A stretch of 64,000 bases of DNA. Source: Neolewinella antarctica (GTDB lineage Bacteria; Bacteroidota; Bacteroidia; Chitinophagales; Saprospiraceae). The position numbers and the translations under genes were made by a program. This document shows positions 54,307-63,609 of this stretch, piece after piece. The first letter of the stretch is position 1. Every line of letters starts with the position of its first letter. Under the pieces are notes generated by a model. It ran no database searches. It saw nothing but the letters and a program-made list of their open reading frames with translations, and had not been told where the DNA came from. The DNA lies in assembly GCF_011927835.1 (NCBI RefSeq), contig NZ_JAATJH010000003.1, positions 186,001-250,000 on the forward strand, written 5' to 3'.

Positions 54307-55524
54307 ATGGGCGCGGACGCAGGTGCAGGGGATGGGGGCAAGCAAGCTGGCGGAAATACGCTGGACGTCAACTCAAGTGGGGACACCACGGTCAACATCT
54401 CCGAATCGGCCGTAGACGTGAACACCGGCCAGCAGAATTTGCCGCCCTTGCTGGAAAAACCAGCGCCCATCAAGGTAACTAAGGTAGCCGCCTGGCTCAT
54501 TACGATTAGTTTTATCCTCGCGCTCATCGTGGTGGGCAAGGCGTACCTGGTGCCGATCTTTATGGCTTTGGTTGTCTGGTACCTGGTTAACTTCCTCAGC
54601 GAGCAGTTTCACCGCTTGCCCTTCTTCAGCCGCCAGATTCCGGAGGCGGTCACGTTGGGTTTGTCCCTGTTGTTTATTAGCCTGGCGATCTACTTCGTCG
54701 GTAACGCCATCGTGACCACCGTGCAGGGCTTTGTGGAGGACAGCGGTAAGTACATCCCCAAAATCGACGCCCAAATTGTCCGGGTTTACGCCATGATCCG
54801 CCCGACGACGGTAGCCCCCACGATCGCGGAGCTAGAACTGGACAGGATGTTCTGGTCCTACAGCACCGAAGTGCTTAGTACGCTAACGAGTTTTGCCAGG
54901 GGATTGCTGCTAGTGTTACTGTACGTTATCTTTTTCCTGATCGAGCAGGGGGCATTCGGTAAAAAGATGCGGGCACTTGGTTTAGACCTCACCCAGGCTA
55001 ACCGCCTATCCATCACGCTGCGACATATTAACTCCGCCATGCGTACGTATCTAGGGGTAAAAACCCTGACGAGCCTGATTACGGCCGTGCTGAGCTGGGC
55101 CGTCTTTATGATGGTAGGGGTTGATTACGCGCTGTTCTGGGGTTTCCTGATTTTTATATTCAACTTCATCCCGACCGTCGGCTCAGTGGTGGCAACTTTT
55201 ATGCCGGGGTTTCTGGCCCTGGTTCAGTTCGATACGCTGACGCCATTTTTAATCATTATTCTCGGCGTGTCCGCCATTCAGGTGGCGGTGGGCAATATCC
55301 TGGAGCCGCGTATGATGGGGGATACGTTGAATATCAGTCCGCTCGTGGTGGTAATGTCGCTGATTCTCTGGTCGATGTTGTGGGGTATTCTCGGCATGCT
55401 GCTGAGCGTGCCGATCACGGTGGCCATCATCATCATCTGTGCCCAGTTTCCCACGACGCGTAACGTAGCGATCCTCCTGAGTCGTAACGGAAAGATTAAT
55501 ACCGTCCCACCGGATCTACTGTGA
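54307..55524 (+). CDS. AI-2E family transporter (PerM/TqsA-like)
   Basis: A 405-residue membrane protein of the AI-2E superfamily, which exports small molecules or acts as a Na+/H+ antiporter or permease. The N-terminus (1-50) is an unusual low-complexity Gly/Asn/Thr stretch, MGADAGAGDGGKQAGG onward, which overlaps a copy of the 17-bp motif (54310-54326). From about 60 on, seven to eight membrane helices follow with the family segments KAYLVPIFMALVVWYLVNFLSEQ and FWGFLIFIFNFIPTVGSVVATF. The substrate is unknown. Confidence 0.9.
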   Translation: MGADAGAGDGGKQAGGNTLDVNSSGDTTVNISESAVDVNTGQQNLPPLLEKPAPIKVTKVAAWLITISFILALIVVGKAYLVPIFMALVVWYLVNFLSEQFHRLPFFSRQIPEAVTLGLSLLFISLAIYFVGNAIVTTVQGFVEDSGKYIPKIDAQIVRVYAMIRPTTVAPTIAELELDRMFWSYSTEVLSTLTSFARGLLLVLLYVIFFLIEQGAFGKKMRALGLDLTQANRLSITLRHINSAMRTYLGVKTLTSLITAVLSWAVFMMVGVDYALFWGFLIFIFNFIPTVGSVVATFMPGFLALVQFDTLTPFLIIILGVSAIQVAVGNILEPRMMGDTLNISPLVVVMSLILWSMLWGILGMLLSVPITVAIIIICAQFPTTRNVAILLSRNGKINTVPPDLL

Positions 55525-55893
55525 TTGCGCAGAGGTAGATACCACAAAGCACGGTCACTGAATAGTTGTCCAGAATGCGCACTGGGTACTAAACTGCGAC
55601 AAACCGGATGGTGTAAAAAGCAAAATCCCGGAGCCGATGTAACATCAAGGCTCCGGGACACGCGGAAAACACACTGTCAAAATCTTTGAATTCTTAGGGT
55701 AGGTCGACCTTTGCAAGAGTTTCTTGAAGAAAACGATTTGATTTATCGGCTAGCTGGAATAAAGGACAAGCGCAAAATGAACTGTCGTAGTATAAATTTT
55801 CCTTCAATGGAACTGCAAAGTTAACCGAAACGTAAATAACTTTCTGTAACCCAATTAGAAATATTTCAAACGCTACAAATGCCGGTGTAGTAT
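55525..55893. other. Convergent gap between AI-2E and DUF2064 genes
   Basis: No gene is supported. It contains the terminator at 55611-55658 for the leftward DUF2064 gene. The rest is AT-rich without a recognisable motif. Confidence 0.5.
55611..55658 (-). terminator. Intrinsic terminator of the DUF2064 gene
   Basis: TCCCGGAGCC (55626-55635) pairs with GGCTCCGGGA (55649-55658); on the minus strand the hairpin is followed by TTTTGCTTTTT. Confidence 0.75.
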
Positions 55894-56508
55894 TTAGCTC
55901 GGTACCGTCCAGCCGTAGCTGTGCCAGTCTTCTAGATGGTCAACATCGGATAGGGGAGCTTGTTCATTTACTTGTAAGCTTAATTCAGCGGCTCTTTTGA
56001 GTGTCTCCGGTAATACCCGCTCCGTGCTCCAGGTCATCTCGCGGAAAAGCTCAGGATTTGGTTTCGTCATACCCAGTAAAGTGTAGCCACCATCCAGTGC
56101 CGGGCCGACGACTAAATCGCACGTAGCGAGTGCACGGAAGGAGTCTGCTAGGTACTGAGTGGTCATGCCGGGGCAATCCGTCCCGATGATGATGATGCGG
56201 TCGTGACCCCGCTCGAACGCCTCCCCGAAAGCGTTCTCCATCCGCGCGCCGAGGTCGTCGCCCCGCTGCAAACGTTTATCGAAGTGTACTTCCGGCCAGG
56301 CGTCGTCGGAACTGATGTGATCAGAATAATAGAGGTAGCGCGTGACGTCGTCACCGAGCCCGGTAGTTTGTTCGCGCGTCCAGTTGGTGAGCACGCCGTA
56401 CATCTTTAACGCGACGTCGTTGCCGACCGAGGCGGCTAGGCGGGTCTTGGTTTTGCCGGGGATGGGGTTCTTGATCATGATGATGAGCGCGGGGGAGGGG
56501 GAGGGCAT
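55894..56508 (-). CDS. TIGR04282/DUF2064-family glycosyltransferase
   Basis: A 204-residue nucleotide-sugar-transferase-fold protein. The N-terminus MIKNPIPGKTKTRLAASVG is the typical nucleotide-binding start of this family, and IIIIGTDCPGMTTQYLADSF and PALDGGYTLLGM mark the rest. Members are annotated as arsenosugar-biosynthesis glycosyltransferases. No other arsenosugar genes (arsM, arsS) are adjacent. The activity is inferred from family membership only. Confidence 0.85.
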   Translation of the reverse strand: MPSPSPALIIMIKNPIPGKTKTRLAASVGNDVALKMYGVLTNWTREQTTGLGDDVTRYLYYSDHISSDDAWPEVHFDKRLQRGDDLGARMENAFGEAFERGHDRIIIIGTDCPGMTTQYLADSFRALATCDLVVGPALDGGYTLLGMTKPNPELFREMTWSTERVLPETLKRAAELSLQVNEQAPLSDVDHLEDWHSYGWTVPS

Positions 56509-56620
56509 GGTGGGCTAGTTTGGGGAGGTACAAAGTAAGTTAAAGGGAATTTGAAATCCACTGGCCGCAGGAACCTCGCTGTTTTCAAATACCACTGCAT
56601 CCCGCGGCCGCGCCAACTAC

Positions 56621-57481
56621 TTAGAGCAGCTCTCCGCAAGTCGGAAGCCCGAAAAGCGGGAAGAGGCAGTAGTAGAATAATAACAAACCGAGGAGCAAGG
56701 ACAGGGCATTGACCACGTCATTATTTACCCACGCAAACCCACCGTGCTGGTGGCTTCCGGGTACGTGGCTATCGAGCACTGTACCATCCTCAGGATTTCG
56801 ATAAGTTACCTGTAGTAAGGACCCGAGTAAGCTGTCGATCAACATCCCGACGAAGCCGATCACCACGACGATCAACCAATTTTTATTAAATACAAATGGG
56901 TCGATCAAGACGATCAGGGAGATCAAACCCGCCCCCGCCGCGCCGGCCAGCGTCCCCGCCACGCTTACGCCGCCACTCAGTCCGGGCGGGACGCGCCGCC
57001 AGCGCACGACGTCGAATGTAGGTTGATTAAAGTATTGCCCGATTTCGCTGCTCCAGGTGTCCGCCGTGGCGATGGCGGCAAGCGCATACAGAGAATACAG
57101 GTATTCATCATCTGGCATCCAGGGTGGGAAACAAATGAGCACGTCGGAATTGAGGTACTCTCGACTGTACCAAGCTACTATTGCCACTAACGTGTACAAA
57201 CCACCGTTCGCCAATACCTGCACGGCATCGCGCGCCTTCCCCTGCTTTTGATCGGCAGCCTGATTTTGCGAGGGTAGTAACTTTCCGATCAATACGCTGG
57301 AACCGAAGAAAAGCAACAAGGGCAACAAATAGAAAGGACTGAGTAGGAAGCAGATAATCACCGCCATCCCAATCGCCGTCAGCGCCGCCCTGGGCGTGAG
57401 GCTCCGTCTGCCGACCGTCCATTTGTAGAAGGCGAAGCAGAGGGCTCCTAAAATAACGTATTCCAAGATTTCGTAAATCAC
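56621..57481 (-). CDS. DUF92/TMEM19-family membrane protein
   Basis: A 286-residue integral membrane protein (GTG start) with about six hydrophobic segments and the DUF92 signatures ATADTWSSEIGQYF, PPGLSGGVSVAGTLAGAAGA and IGFVGMLIDSLLGSLLQ. The family relates to phytyl-phosphate kinase / CTP-dependent lipid kinases in plants and cyanobacteria, but bacterial members are mostly unassigned. It starts 9 nt after the stop of the upstream hypothetical gene, so the two are likely co-transcribed. Confidence 0.85.
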   Translation of the reverse strand: MIYEILEYVILGALCFAFYKWTVGRRSLTPRAALTAIGMAVIICFLLSPFYLLPLLLFFGSSVLIGKLLPSQNQAADQKQGKARDAVQVLANGGLYTLVAIVAWYSREYLNSDVLICFPPWMPDDEYLYSLYALAAIATADTWSSEIGQYFNQPTFDVVRWRRVPPGLSGGVSVAGTLAGAAGAGLISLIVLIDPFVFNKNWLIVVVIGFVGMLIDSLLGSLLQVTYRNPEDGTVLDSHVPGSHQHGGFAWVNNDVVNALSLLLGLLLFYYCLFPLFGLPTCGELL

Positions 57482-57490
57482 CCCGCCAAG

Positions 57491-58183
57491 TTACGCCCCC
57501 TTAGTTTTGGCAATGATCTTCTGCTCATTGTTGCTGTCGTAAATGCAGTAAGCGTCGTACTTCGCCCGGTCCGATTCGGCCCAGATGTCCTTACCGATGT
57601 CGCACACTTTAATGAGCTCGTCGTAGAGCACATTGCCGATGTCGATGCGGCTTTCGACGGCAATATCGCGGTCGGCCACTTTATCCTGCTGGATGTTCAT
57701 GGCTAGTTCGAAGCGTTTGCAGGCGTTGGCCAGCTTTTCGAGGTGGGTTTCGCTGAGGCCGGTCTCTTCCAAAAAGGGCCACTGGGCGCGGGCGACGCGG
57801 ATCACGCGGCGGCCGCAGAACAACAGCTGGGCGTCGGTCATGTCGCCGATCTTGGCCGTGCCGAACTTGCGGTAGCGGCCCGTCCGGTTGCTGAACTTCA
57901 TCCGCACGCGCGTCATCACCGAGCGGATGGCGTGGCGCACTTTCTCGGAAGCCTCGTATTTCTTATCGGTGACGATCATCTGGTCGCCCAGTAACTCGTC
58001 GTCGTCCGGCCCCTCGATGAAGCGGCCGCAGCGGTCGTGGTAGCCCTTCAGGCGGCGGCCGTCGTAGCTGTAGGCTTTGAACTTATCGAGGTCGCGCTTG
58101 GCCAGGCGGATGGCGTCCATGCACATCTGGTAAAGGTCGGCGTCGGGGAAGTTGTACTTGCGGTTGACTTTTTGCTTCTTCAT
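57491..58183 (-). CDS. Conserved hypothetical basic protein
   Basis: A 230-residue soluble protein from ATG 58183, rich in Lys/Arg and helical throughout, with segments DADLYQMCMDAIRLAKRDLDKF, GYHDRCGRFIEGPDDDELL and IGDMTDAQLLFCGRRVIRVARAQ. No signal peptide or membrane helix. I do not recognise a family. It may bind RNA or DNA, given its charge and position, but nothing in the sequence proves it. It is followed directly by the DUF92 gene. Confidence 0.7.
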   Translation of the reverse strand: MKKQKVNRKYNFPDADLYQMCMDAIRLAKRDLDKFKAYSYDGRRLKGYHDRCGRFIEGPDDDELLGDQMIVTDKKYEASEKVRHAIRSVMTRVRMKFSNRTGRYRKFGTAKIGDMTDAQLLFCGRRVIRVARAQWPFLEETGLSETHLEKLANACKRFELAMNIQQDKVADRDIAVESRIDIGNVLYDELIKVCDIGKDIWAESDRAKYDAYCIYDSNNEQKIIAKTKGA

Positions 58184-58387
58184 GGGTAGCGGGTGCGGGT
58201 GCCCGGGGCACCGTGAGCGGTCGTTAATGTAGGTTTTGTAAAGGTAAAAAACAAATCGTAGCAAAGTGTTTACCGGTTACGTACCGTTTACCCGCCACGT
58301 TTAAGGCCATTATAACGTAGGGCAGACACCTATCGCCCCCAACGTAGCGTTATCTTGTTCCCAATTACGCCTACTTCTCCCAAGCTT

Positions 58388-59668
58388 ATGCTCCGCAAAT
58401 TCTCTCTGCTACTCGTTTTTCTCGTTGCCACCCTTACCGTGCGAGCTTCCACCATTCTCATCCCGATGGACGACACCCAGACGGACCACCTCAAAGCCTA
58501 CGGCATCACCTACTGGGTGCTGGACAGCGAGATCGACGCCTGGTGGCTGCTCAATTACCGGGGCGGGAGTTTTGCCTTTCAGCACAGCCGCGCCTTCGAA
58601 CGGGAGTGCCTGACGCGGGGCGTGAAGTACGAAGTGATCCCCGATGCTAAATTCGACGCCATCATTGCCGACATCGCGAACCCGGAGAAGAACATGGACG
58701 CGATGAAGCTGGAAAAAGCACCGAAGATCGCCGTCTACACGCCGACGTTCAACTTTCGGGAGGGCACCTCCGTACAGCCCTGGGATGACGCCGTCACGCT
58801 CGTACTCACCTACGCGGAAATCCCCTACGAAACGGTTTACGATACGGAAGTCCTCGGTGAAGAGCTCGCGCAGTACGACTGGCTTCACCTCCACCACGAA
58901 GACTTTACCGGCCAGCACGGTCGGTTCTACCGGGCCTACCACACGGCCGACTGGTACCGCCGCCAGGTCGCCTACCAGGAGAAACTGGCGCTGGAGAACG
59001 GATTCAACAAGGTGAGCCAGTCTAAGCTGGCCGTGGTGAAAAAGGTGAGGGAGTTCGTCGGTGGCGGCGGCTTCATGTTCGCCATGTGTTCGGCTACGGA
59101 CAGCTACGACATCGCCCTGGCGGCGGACGGCCTCGATATTTGCGCCGAGATGTACGACGGCGACCCCGTCGACCCCACCGCCCAGAGTAAATTGGATTAC
59201 ACGAAGACGTTTGCTTTCCAGGACTTCAAACTCCGCCGCAACCCGCTCGAATACGAATTCAGCGACATCGATCACAACCCCCGCCGGGTGTCAAAGGACC
59301 AGGACTACTTCACGCTATTCGACTTCAGCGCCAAGTGGGACCCCGTCCCGACGATGCTCACGCAGAACCATTTCAAAACGGTCAAGGGCTTCATGGGACA
59401 AACGACGGCTTTCAACAAGCGGATGATTAAATCCGACATTCTCGTGCTCGGTGAGAACAAGCCGGCCGACGAAGTCCGCTACCTCCACGGCAACTTCGGC
59501 GAGGGCTTTTTTACCTTCTACGCCGGTCACGACCCCGCTGATTATCAGCACTTCGTCAACGACCCGGAAACGGACCTGAGCCTGCACCCCAATAGCCCCG
59601 GCTATCGCTTGATCCTCAACAATATTCTCTTTCCGGCGGCCAAGAAGCAGAAGCGGAAGACTAAATGA
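58388..59668 (+). CDS. Secreted protein of unknown function (often auto-named asparagine synthetase B)
   Basis: A 426-residue exported protein from ATG 58388, with a signal peptide (TLTVRAS). The start IPMDDTQTDHLKAYGITYWVL and the segment WWLLNYRGGSFAF are conserved in a Bacteroidota family that automatic pipelines often label asparagine synthetase B, although no N-terminal-nucleophile or ATP-pyrophosphatase domain is present. The central part resembles a class I glutamine amidotransferase/ThuA-like fold (APKIAVYTPTF, GGGGFMFAMCSATDSYD). An enzyme acting on an envelope substrate is plausible; the reaction is unknown. Confidence 0.75.
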   Translation: MLRKFSLLLVFLVATLTVRASTILIPMDDTQTDHLKAYGITYWVLDSEIDAWWLLNYRGGSFAFQHSRAFERECLTRGVKYEVIPDAKFDAIIADIANPEKNMDAMKLEKAPKIAVYTPTFNFREGTSVQPWDDAVTLVLTYAEIPYETVYDTEVLGEELAQYDWLHLHHEDFTGQHGRFYRAYHTADWYRRQVAYQEKLALENGFNKVSQSKLAVVKKVREFVGGGGFMFAMCSATDSYDIALAADGLDICAEMYDGDPVDPTAQSKLDYTKTFAFQDFKLRRNPLEYEFSDIDHNPRRVSKDQDYFTLFDFSAKWDPVPTMLTQNHFKTVKGFMGQTTAFNKRMIKSDILVLGENKPADEVRYLHGNFGEGFFTFYAGHDPADYQHFVNDPETDLSLHPNSPGYRLILNNILFPAAKKQKRKTK

Positions 59669-59687
59669 TGCCGTGTTGCAATCTACT

Positions 59688-59723
59688 AAAAAGGACGTCC
59701 CACGTAAGTGAGGCGTCCTTTTT
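59688..59723. terminator. Bidirectional intrinsic terminator
   Basis: AAAAAGGACG (59688-59697) pairs with CGTCCTTTTT (59714-59723), with A and T runs on both sides. It ends the 58388 gene. Confidence 0.88.
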
Positions 59724-59822
59724 CAGTGCGCGGTCGCGGGTGCGAGGCAAATTAGTTTGGGAGCAGAGAGACTCGTTTCACTCGGTCAGGAGCGCGTATA
59801 GTTTTTCGAAGTCTGTACCAAC

Positions 59823-59857
59823 AAAAAGCGAAGCTCGGTGCTGGACCGTGCTTCGCT
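59823..59857 (-). terminator. Intrinsic terminator of the outer-membrane protein gene
   Basis: AGCGAAGC (59827-59834) pairs with GCTTCGCT (59850-59857); the minus strand continues with TTTTTG (59822-59827). Confidence 0.75.
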
Positions 59858-59884
59858 GATTATCGATATTCTTGATGGGTTACA

Positions 59885-60493
59885 CTAAAAGTTGAAATTG
59901 ACTCCCGTCCGGAATTCGTACGGGCTGTCGTTGATGAACTCAGACTGGGTCAACCGGAACAGGACGAGAATTTCGAAACCCATTTGCCCGGGGCCACCAC
60001 CCTGGTTGAAGCCGGCGCCGAGGAAGGGTACTGCTCTGGTACTACGAACGGGCTCACCATTTTGACTAAATCCGTCAACTTCATTCACGAGGCTATATTC
60101 CGTATGGGCAAAAATTCCCCGAAAGATTTTTGCCCGGGCGAATGCTCCGACGCTCCACTGGAAGAAACTTTCTTTTATGTCTTGATTAAAACGTTCGTCC
60201 TTGTACCGGTTGAAGGTCAGGCCCGCCCTTGGCCCGACGCTGATGATGTCGTTGATTTTGTAGCCAAGGATCGGGGTGATGCCGATGTTGAAGAAGCTCG
60301 TCCCGTTGCCCCCGCTGAAGCCGAGTTGCGCGCCGGTACCGTACCAAAAAGCCCCACCCCCGTCGTCAAAACTGGTGCTCCGCTTCTGGTTGTAGTAATC
60401 GAGGTCGTCCGTCGCTTCCTCCTCCGTCGTCTGGGCGAAGGCGGCAGTGGAAAAAGTAAGTAGGGCAAGGAGGAAAAAAATAGATTTATGCAT
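59885..60493 (-). CDS. Outer-membrane beta-barrel protein, small
   Basis: A 202-residue exported protein with a signal peptide ending in AAFAQ. The mature part starts with an acidic segment (EEEATDDLDYYNQK), then shows eight or so amphipathic strands (GTGAQLGFSGG, IGITPILGYKI, SVGPRAGLTFNRY, FQWSVGAFARAKIF, FLGAGFNQ, MGFEILVLFRLTQ) and a terminal YEFRTGVNFNF. It belongs to the OmpW/PorT-like group of small barrels in Bacteroidota. The role is unknown; it may be structural. Confidence 0.82.
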   Translation of the reverse strand: MHKSIFFLLALLTFSTAAFAQTTEEEATDDLDYYNQKRSTSFDDGGGAFWYGTGAQLGFSGGNGTSFFNIGITPILGYKINDIISVGPRAGLTFNRYKDERFNQDIKESFFQWSVGAFARAKIFRGIFAHTEYSLVNEVDGFSQNGEPVRSTRAVPFLGAGFNQGGGPGQMGFEILVLFRLTQSEFINDSPYEFRTGVNFNF

Positions 60494-60691
60494 CGTGCTG
60501 ATTTCTGATGAGGTTGGAGTGAGTACTGTGGGAAAGGCTAAATTAAGTCAGTTCGGAATGACTCTCCGGATGAATACAATAACGACGTAAGCCGGGCGGT
60601 GTTTTGTTGGCGGCGGGGTGGCGACTAACCGAAATCATAAATTTTGCCTCACCGCACGGGGTACTCCGGCGCGAACCGTTAATTTGGTCGC

Positions 60692-61060
60692 ATGAAGGAC
60701 ACCCAGGAAACCGGCCAGATCGGGGAGGCGATCGCGGAAGGCTATTTGTTGGAAAAGGGTTTCCGGATCGTCACTACCGGCTACCGCTATAAACGGGCCG
60801 AGATCGACATCATCGCCGCTAAGGAGGAGAGCCTCTACTTCGTCGAAGTCAAGACGCGCCGGGGTTTCGGCCACGGCCACCCAACCCTGTCCGTCACTGA
60901 CCGCAAAGAACAACTGCTGGCCCGGGCCGCCGCTAACTACATGTACGAAACGAACCACGAGTGGGCCTTTCGCTTCGACGTGATCTCGATTCTGCTGTAT
61001 AAGGACGGTAACTACGATCTGGAGCACCTGGAAGATGCCTTCTTTCCCGGTCTACATTGA
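60692..61060 (+). CDS. yraN: YraN/UPF0102 family endonuclease-like protein
   Basis: A 122-residue cytosolic protein with the YraN signatures GQIGEAIAEGYLLEKGFRIV, YRYKRAEIDIIAA and EVKTRRGFGHGHP, a restriction endonuclease-like fold (D...ExK: Asp in AEIDII and Glu-x-Lys in VEVKT). Function is not established; members resemble Holliday-junction resolvases. Two near-consensus -7 boxes lie upstream (TAAATTTTG about 60634, TAATTTG about 60681), the second 3-4 nt before the ATG. Confidence 0.93.
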   Translation: MKDTQETGQIGEAIAEGYLLEKGFRIVTTGYRYKRAEIDIIAAKEESLYFVEVKTRRGFGHGHPTLSVTDRKEQLLARAAANYMYETNHEWAFRFDVISILLYKDGNYDLEHLEDAFFPGLH

Positions 61061-61183
61061 TCATGTCCGCCAAGTACGTTCTTTCCTATTTAATTGACTT
61101 GGGTAGTATATCTCTCACGTCTCGCCTCATCTACCTTGCTCTTACTCCGTGACCCGGGCACCGGCGACCGCGCCCCGAATGCG

Positions 61184-62536
61184 TTAAATCACCCCCCGCG
61201 ACTTCAGTTCCAGATACTTGTTAATCACTTCCCCCGTCAAATCCTGCGGCCGGGTGAGCACGACCTTGATGCCGTTCTGCCGGAGCCGTGCGGCCATGAG
61301 TTGCCGTTGCTGGATGAAGTTGCGGGCCGTTGACTGCCGGTAGATGTCCTCGACGGATTCCGTTTTGGCGTGAACGACGTCGGCGATCTCCGTATTCTCA
61401 AAGAGCACGACGACGAGCTGGTGGGCCCTGCTGACCTTGCGCAGGCCGGGTAAAACGCGATCCAGCGCGTAGTTGCTTTCGAAGTTGGTAAATAAAATAA
61501 TCAGGCTACGGCCACCGAGTAGCTTGCGACTAGCGTAGTAAAGTAAGTCGTAATTGCTCTCCTTTTGCCGCTCCTCCTGGCGGTAAAGCGCTTCGAGTAG
61601 TCGGCGTAGGTGATCGGGCTTGCTGTCGGCGGGCAGGACGGTACCGATCTTGTCCGAGAAAGTGACGAGCCCGGCGCGGTCCTGGCGTTTCAAAATAACG
61701 TTGCTCAGCGCGAGGGTGGCGTTGATCGCGTAATCGAGCAAACTCAATCCGTTAAAGGGCATGAGCATCGTGCGGCCCTTATCGATGACGCAAAAAACGC
61801 GCTGGGCCCGCTCGTCTTCGTACTGGTTGACCATCAACTTTTGGTGCCGCCCGGTCGCCTTCCAGTTGATGCTGCGGAAATCATCACCAAGCACGTAATT
61901 CTTGATCTGGTCGAACTCGTAACTCTTAGCGAAGCGCCGCATCCGCCTGAGCCCGGGTGCCGGGACGGTCGTTTTCGCGCGCAGCGCGAAATGGCGCATC
62001 TGGACGATACTCGGGTAGACGGGGACGGTCCGGTGCTGGGGAATTTCGACTCGCCGCTCGCCCAGACCTAGCCGGGTGGTCAGGAAGATATTGAGGTTGC
62101 CGAATTCGTACTCCCCCCGCTGCACCGGTCGGATAGGGTAGGTTAGTTTCTTCTCCTGGTCGGGACCCAACTCGAAGGCGATCTCGTGGTCGCGAATTTG
62201 CAACTGCTCGGGCAGCTCGTCAATGAGCACCGCCCTTACGGGTTTTTTCCCGTCGTTGCGAACCATTACGTGAATCGTCATCGGGTCACTCAGTGACAGA
62301 ACTTTTGGTGTTTTCCGACTCGCCGAAATACCCCGCGCCGCCCGGTAGAGCAGAATGACATCGTAAAGCGTGGTCAGGACAAGTATTACTAAGCTTGCAA
62401 TGGCCAAGTAAAAGACGAACGGTGCGTAGAAACCAGCAATGGAGACCAGCACGACCCCAGCGATACCGATGAAAAACCGATCGCTCAGGTAAAAATAACG
62501 GAAATGTTCGTAGGCGGATTGTAACTGCTCGCGCAT
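61184..62536 (-). CDS. DUF58 domain-containing membrane protein
   Basis: A 450-residue protein with two N-terminal membrane helices (about 16-60) and a long periplasmic/cytosolic part that carries a DUF58 core: a region of beta strands (70-170), the conserved DQIKNYVLGDDFRSINWKATGRHQKLMVNQYEDE, and a vWA-like region with the MIDAS-like FCVIDKGRTM. DUF58 proteins are usually encoded next to MoxR ATPases and BatA-like genes. None of those is visible in the window. A role in stress or envelope processes is a guess. Confidence 0.9.
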   Translation of the reverse strand: MREQLQSAYEHFRYFYLSDRFFIGIAGVVLVSIAGFYAPFVFYLAIASLVILVLTTLYDVILLYRAARGISASRKTPKVLSLSDPMTIHVMVRNDGKKPVRAVLIDELPEQLQIRDHEIAFELGPDQEKKLTYPIRPVQRGEYEFGNLNIFLTTRLGLGERRVEIPQHRTVPVYPSIVQMRHFALRAKTTVPAPGLRRMRRFAKSYEFDQIKNYVLGDDFRSINWKATGRHQKLMVNQYEDERAQRVFCVIDKGRTMLMPFNGLSLLDYAINATLALSNVILKRQDRAGLVTFSDKIGTVLPADSKPDHLRRLLEALYRQEERQKESNYDLLYYASRKLLGGRSLIILFTNFESNYALDRVLPGLRKVSRAHQLVVVLFENTEIADVVHAKTESVEDIYRQSTARNFIQQRQLMAARLRQNGIKVVLTRPQDLTGEVINKYLELKSRGVI

Positions 62537-62667
62537 GGTCGGGCTAAGGTAGGGAAAGCTTTTCCAGTTGCTGATCTGATGACCGCCTTCGGCAGCAGCG
62601 CAGCTAACTTCTGCGAGTCTTTGCTAAACAATATCCGCAAAAGACGCACCCGGTGAGCACTGACGAA

Positions 62668-63573
62668 TCACCGCTCAAGCCAATCGATACCTTTATTCAG
62701 GTTATTCAGGGTAAAGGCTTCCTGGCTACCGGGCTCCGGTTGGTAGTCGTAAGTCCAGCCGGCGAGGGGCGGCAGGCTCATCAGGATGGACTCGGTACGG
62801 CCGTTGGTGGTGAGGCCAAACTTCGTGCCACGGTCCCAAACGAGGTTAAACTCTACGTAGCGACCCCTCCGAATCTTCTGCCACTGAGTCTCCACATCAC
62901 TTACGGGCTTGTCTTTGTTGAGGTCCAGCAAATGAAGGTAGGTGGGTACGAAGGTCCGACCGATGGCGGCGGTGAAGTCGAGCAGTTCCTGCTTGGTCTT
63001 ACCGTCGGTGGAGGGTTCGAGGCGGTCGAAGAAAATGCCGCCGACGCCGCGGGTTTCCTGGCGGTGAGGGATGTAGAAGTAATCGTCGGCCCAGGTTTTG
63101 AAGCGGGGATAGTAAGCGTCGTTGTGGCGGTCGCAGGTGTCTTTGAGTTGTTGGTGAAACCAGGCAGCCTGGTCGGGTACGATGTAGTGAGGCGTCAGGT
63201 CGATCCCACCACCAAACCAGTAGCGACCGCCGTCGAGCTCGAAATACCGCACGTTCATGTGGATGATTGGTACGTGCACGTTTTTTGGGTGTAAAACGAT
63301 GCTGACGCCGGTAGCGTAGAAGTTGGTTTCCTCGCTCCCAATTTTAAGGCTCAGCGCGGCCGCGGGTGGCAAGCTTCCGTGGACGGCCGAGAAGTTGACG
63401 CCGCCCTTTTCGACGTAGTTACCGTTGAGCACCCGGGCGCGGCCGCCGCCGCCGCCGGGCCGGTTCCACTCGTCCTCCGTGAAGGTGCCACCGTCAGCGG
63501 CGGCGATAGATTGGCAGATTTCGTCCTGGAGAGACTTGAAGAACTGGGTGATTTCTTTTTTGTTGGGGCTCAT
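62668..63573 (-). CDS. hemF: Coproporphyrinogen III oxidase, oxygen-dependent
   Basis: Aerobic haem-biosynthesis enzyme that decarboxylates two propionates of coproporphyrinogen III. From ATG 63573 it is 301 residues; a longer reading to 63705 crosses purine-rich repeats. The family signatures are clear: GGGGRARVLNGNYVEKGGVNFSAVHG, HPKNVHVPIIHMNVRYFE, YWFGGGIDLTPHY, and the RRGRYVEFNLVWDRGTKFGL segment. The copy of a 17-bp motif variant at 63353-63369 encodes LPPAAAL. Confidence 0.96.
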   Translation of the reverse strand: MSPNKKEITQFFKSLQDEICQSIAAADGGTFTEDEWNRPGGGGGRARVLNGNYVEKGGVNFSAVHGSLPPAAALSLKIGSEETNFYATGVSIVLHPKNVHVPIIHMNVRYFELDGGRYWFGGGIDLTPHYIVPDQAAWFHQQLKDTCDRHNDAYYPRFKTWADDYFYIPHRQETRGVGGIFFDRLEPSTDGKTKQELLDFTAAIGRTFVPTYLHLLDLNKDKPVSDVETQWQKIRRGRYVEFNLVWDRGTKFGLTTNGRTESILMSLPPLAGWTYDYQPEPGSQEAFTLNNLNKGIDWLER

Positions 63574-63609
63574 ATTGTTGGCTCGGAAAATTTTTATCGC
63601 GGGGGAGGG

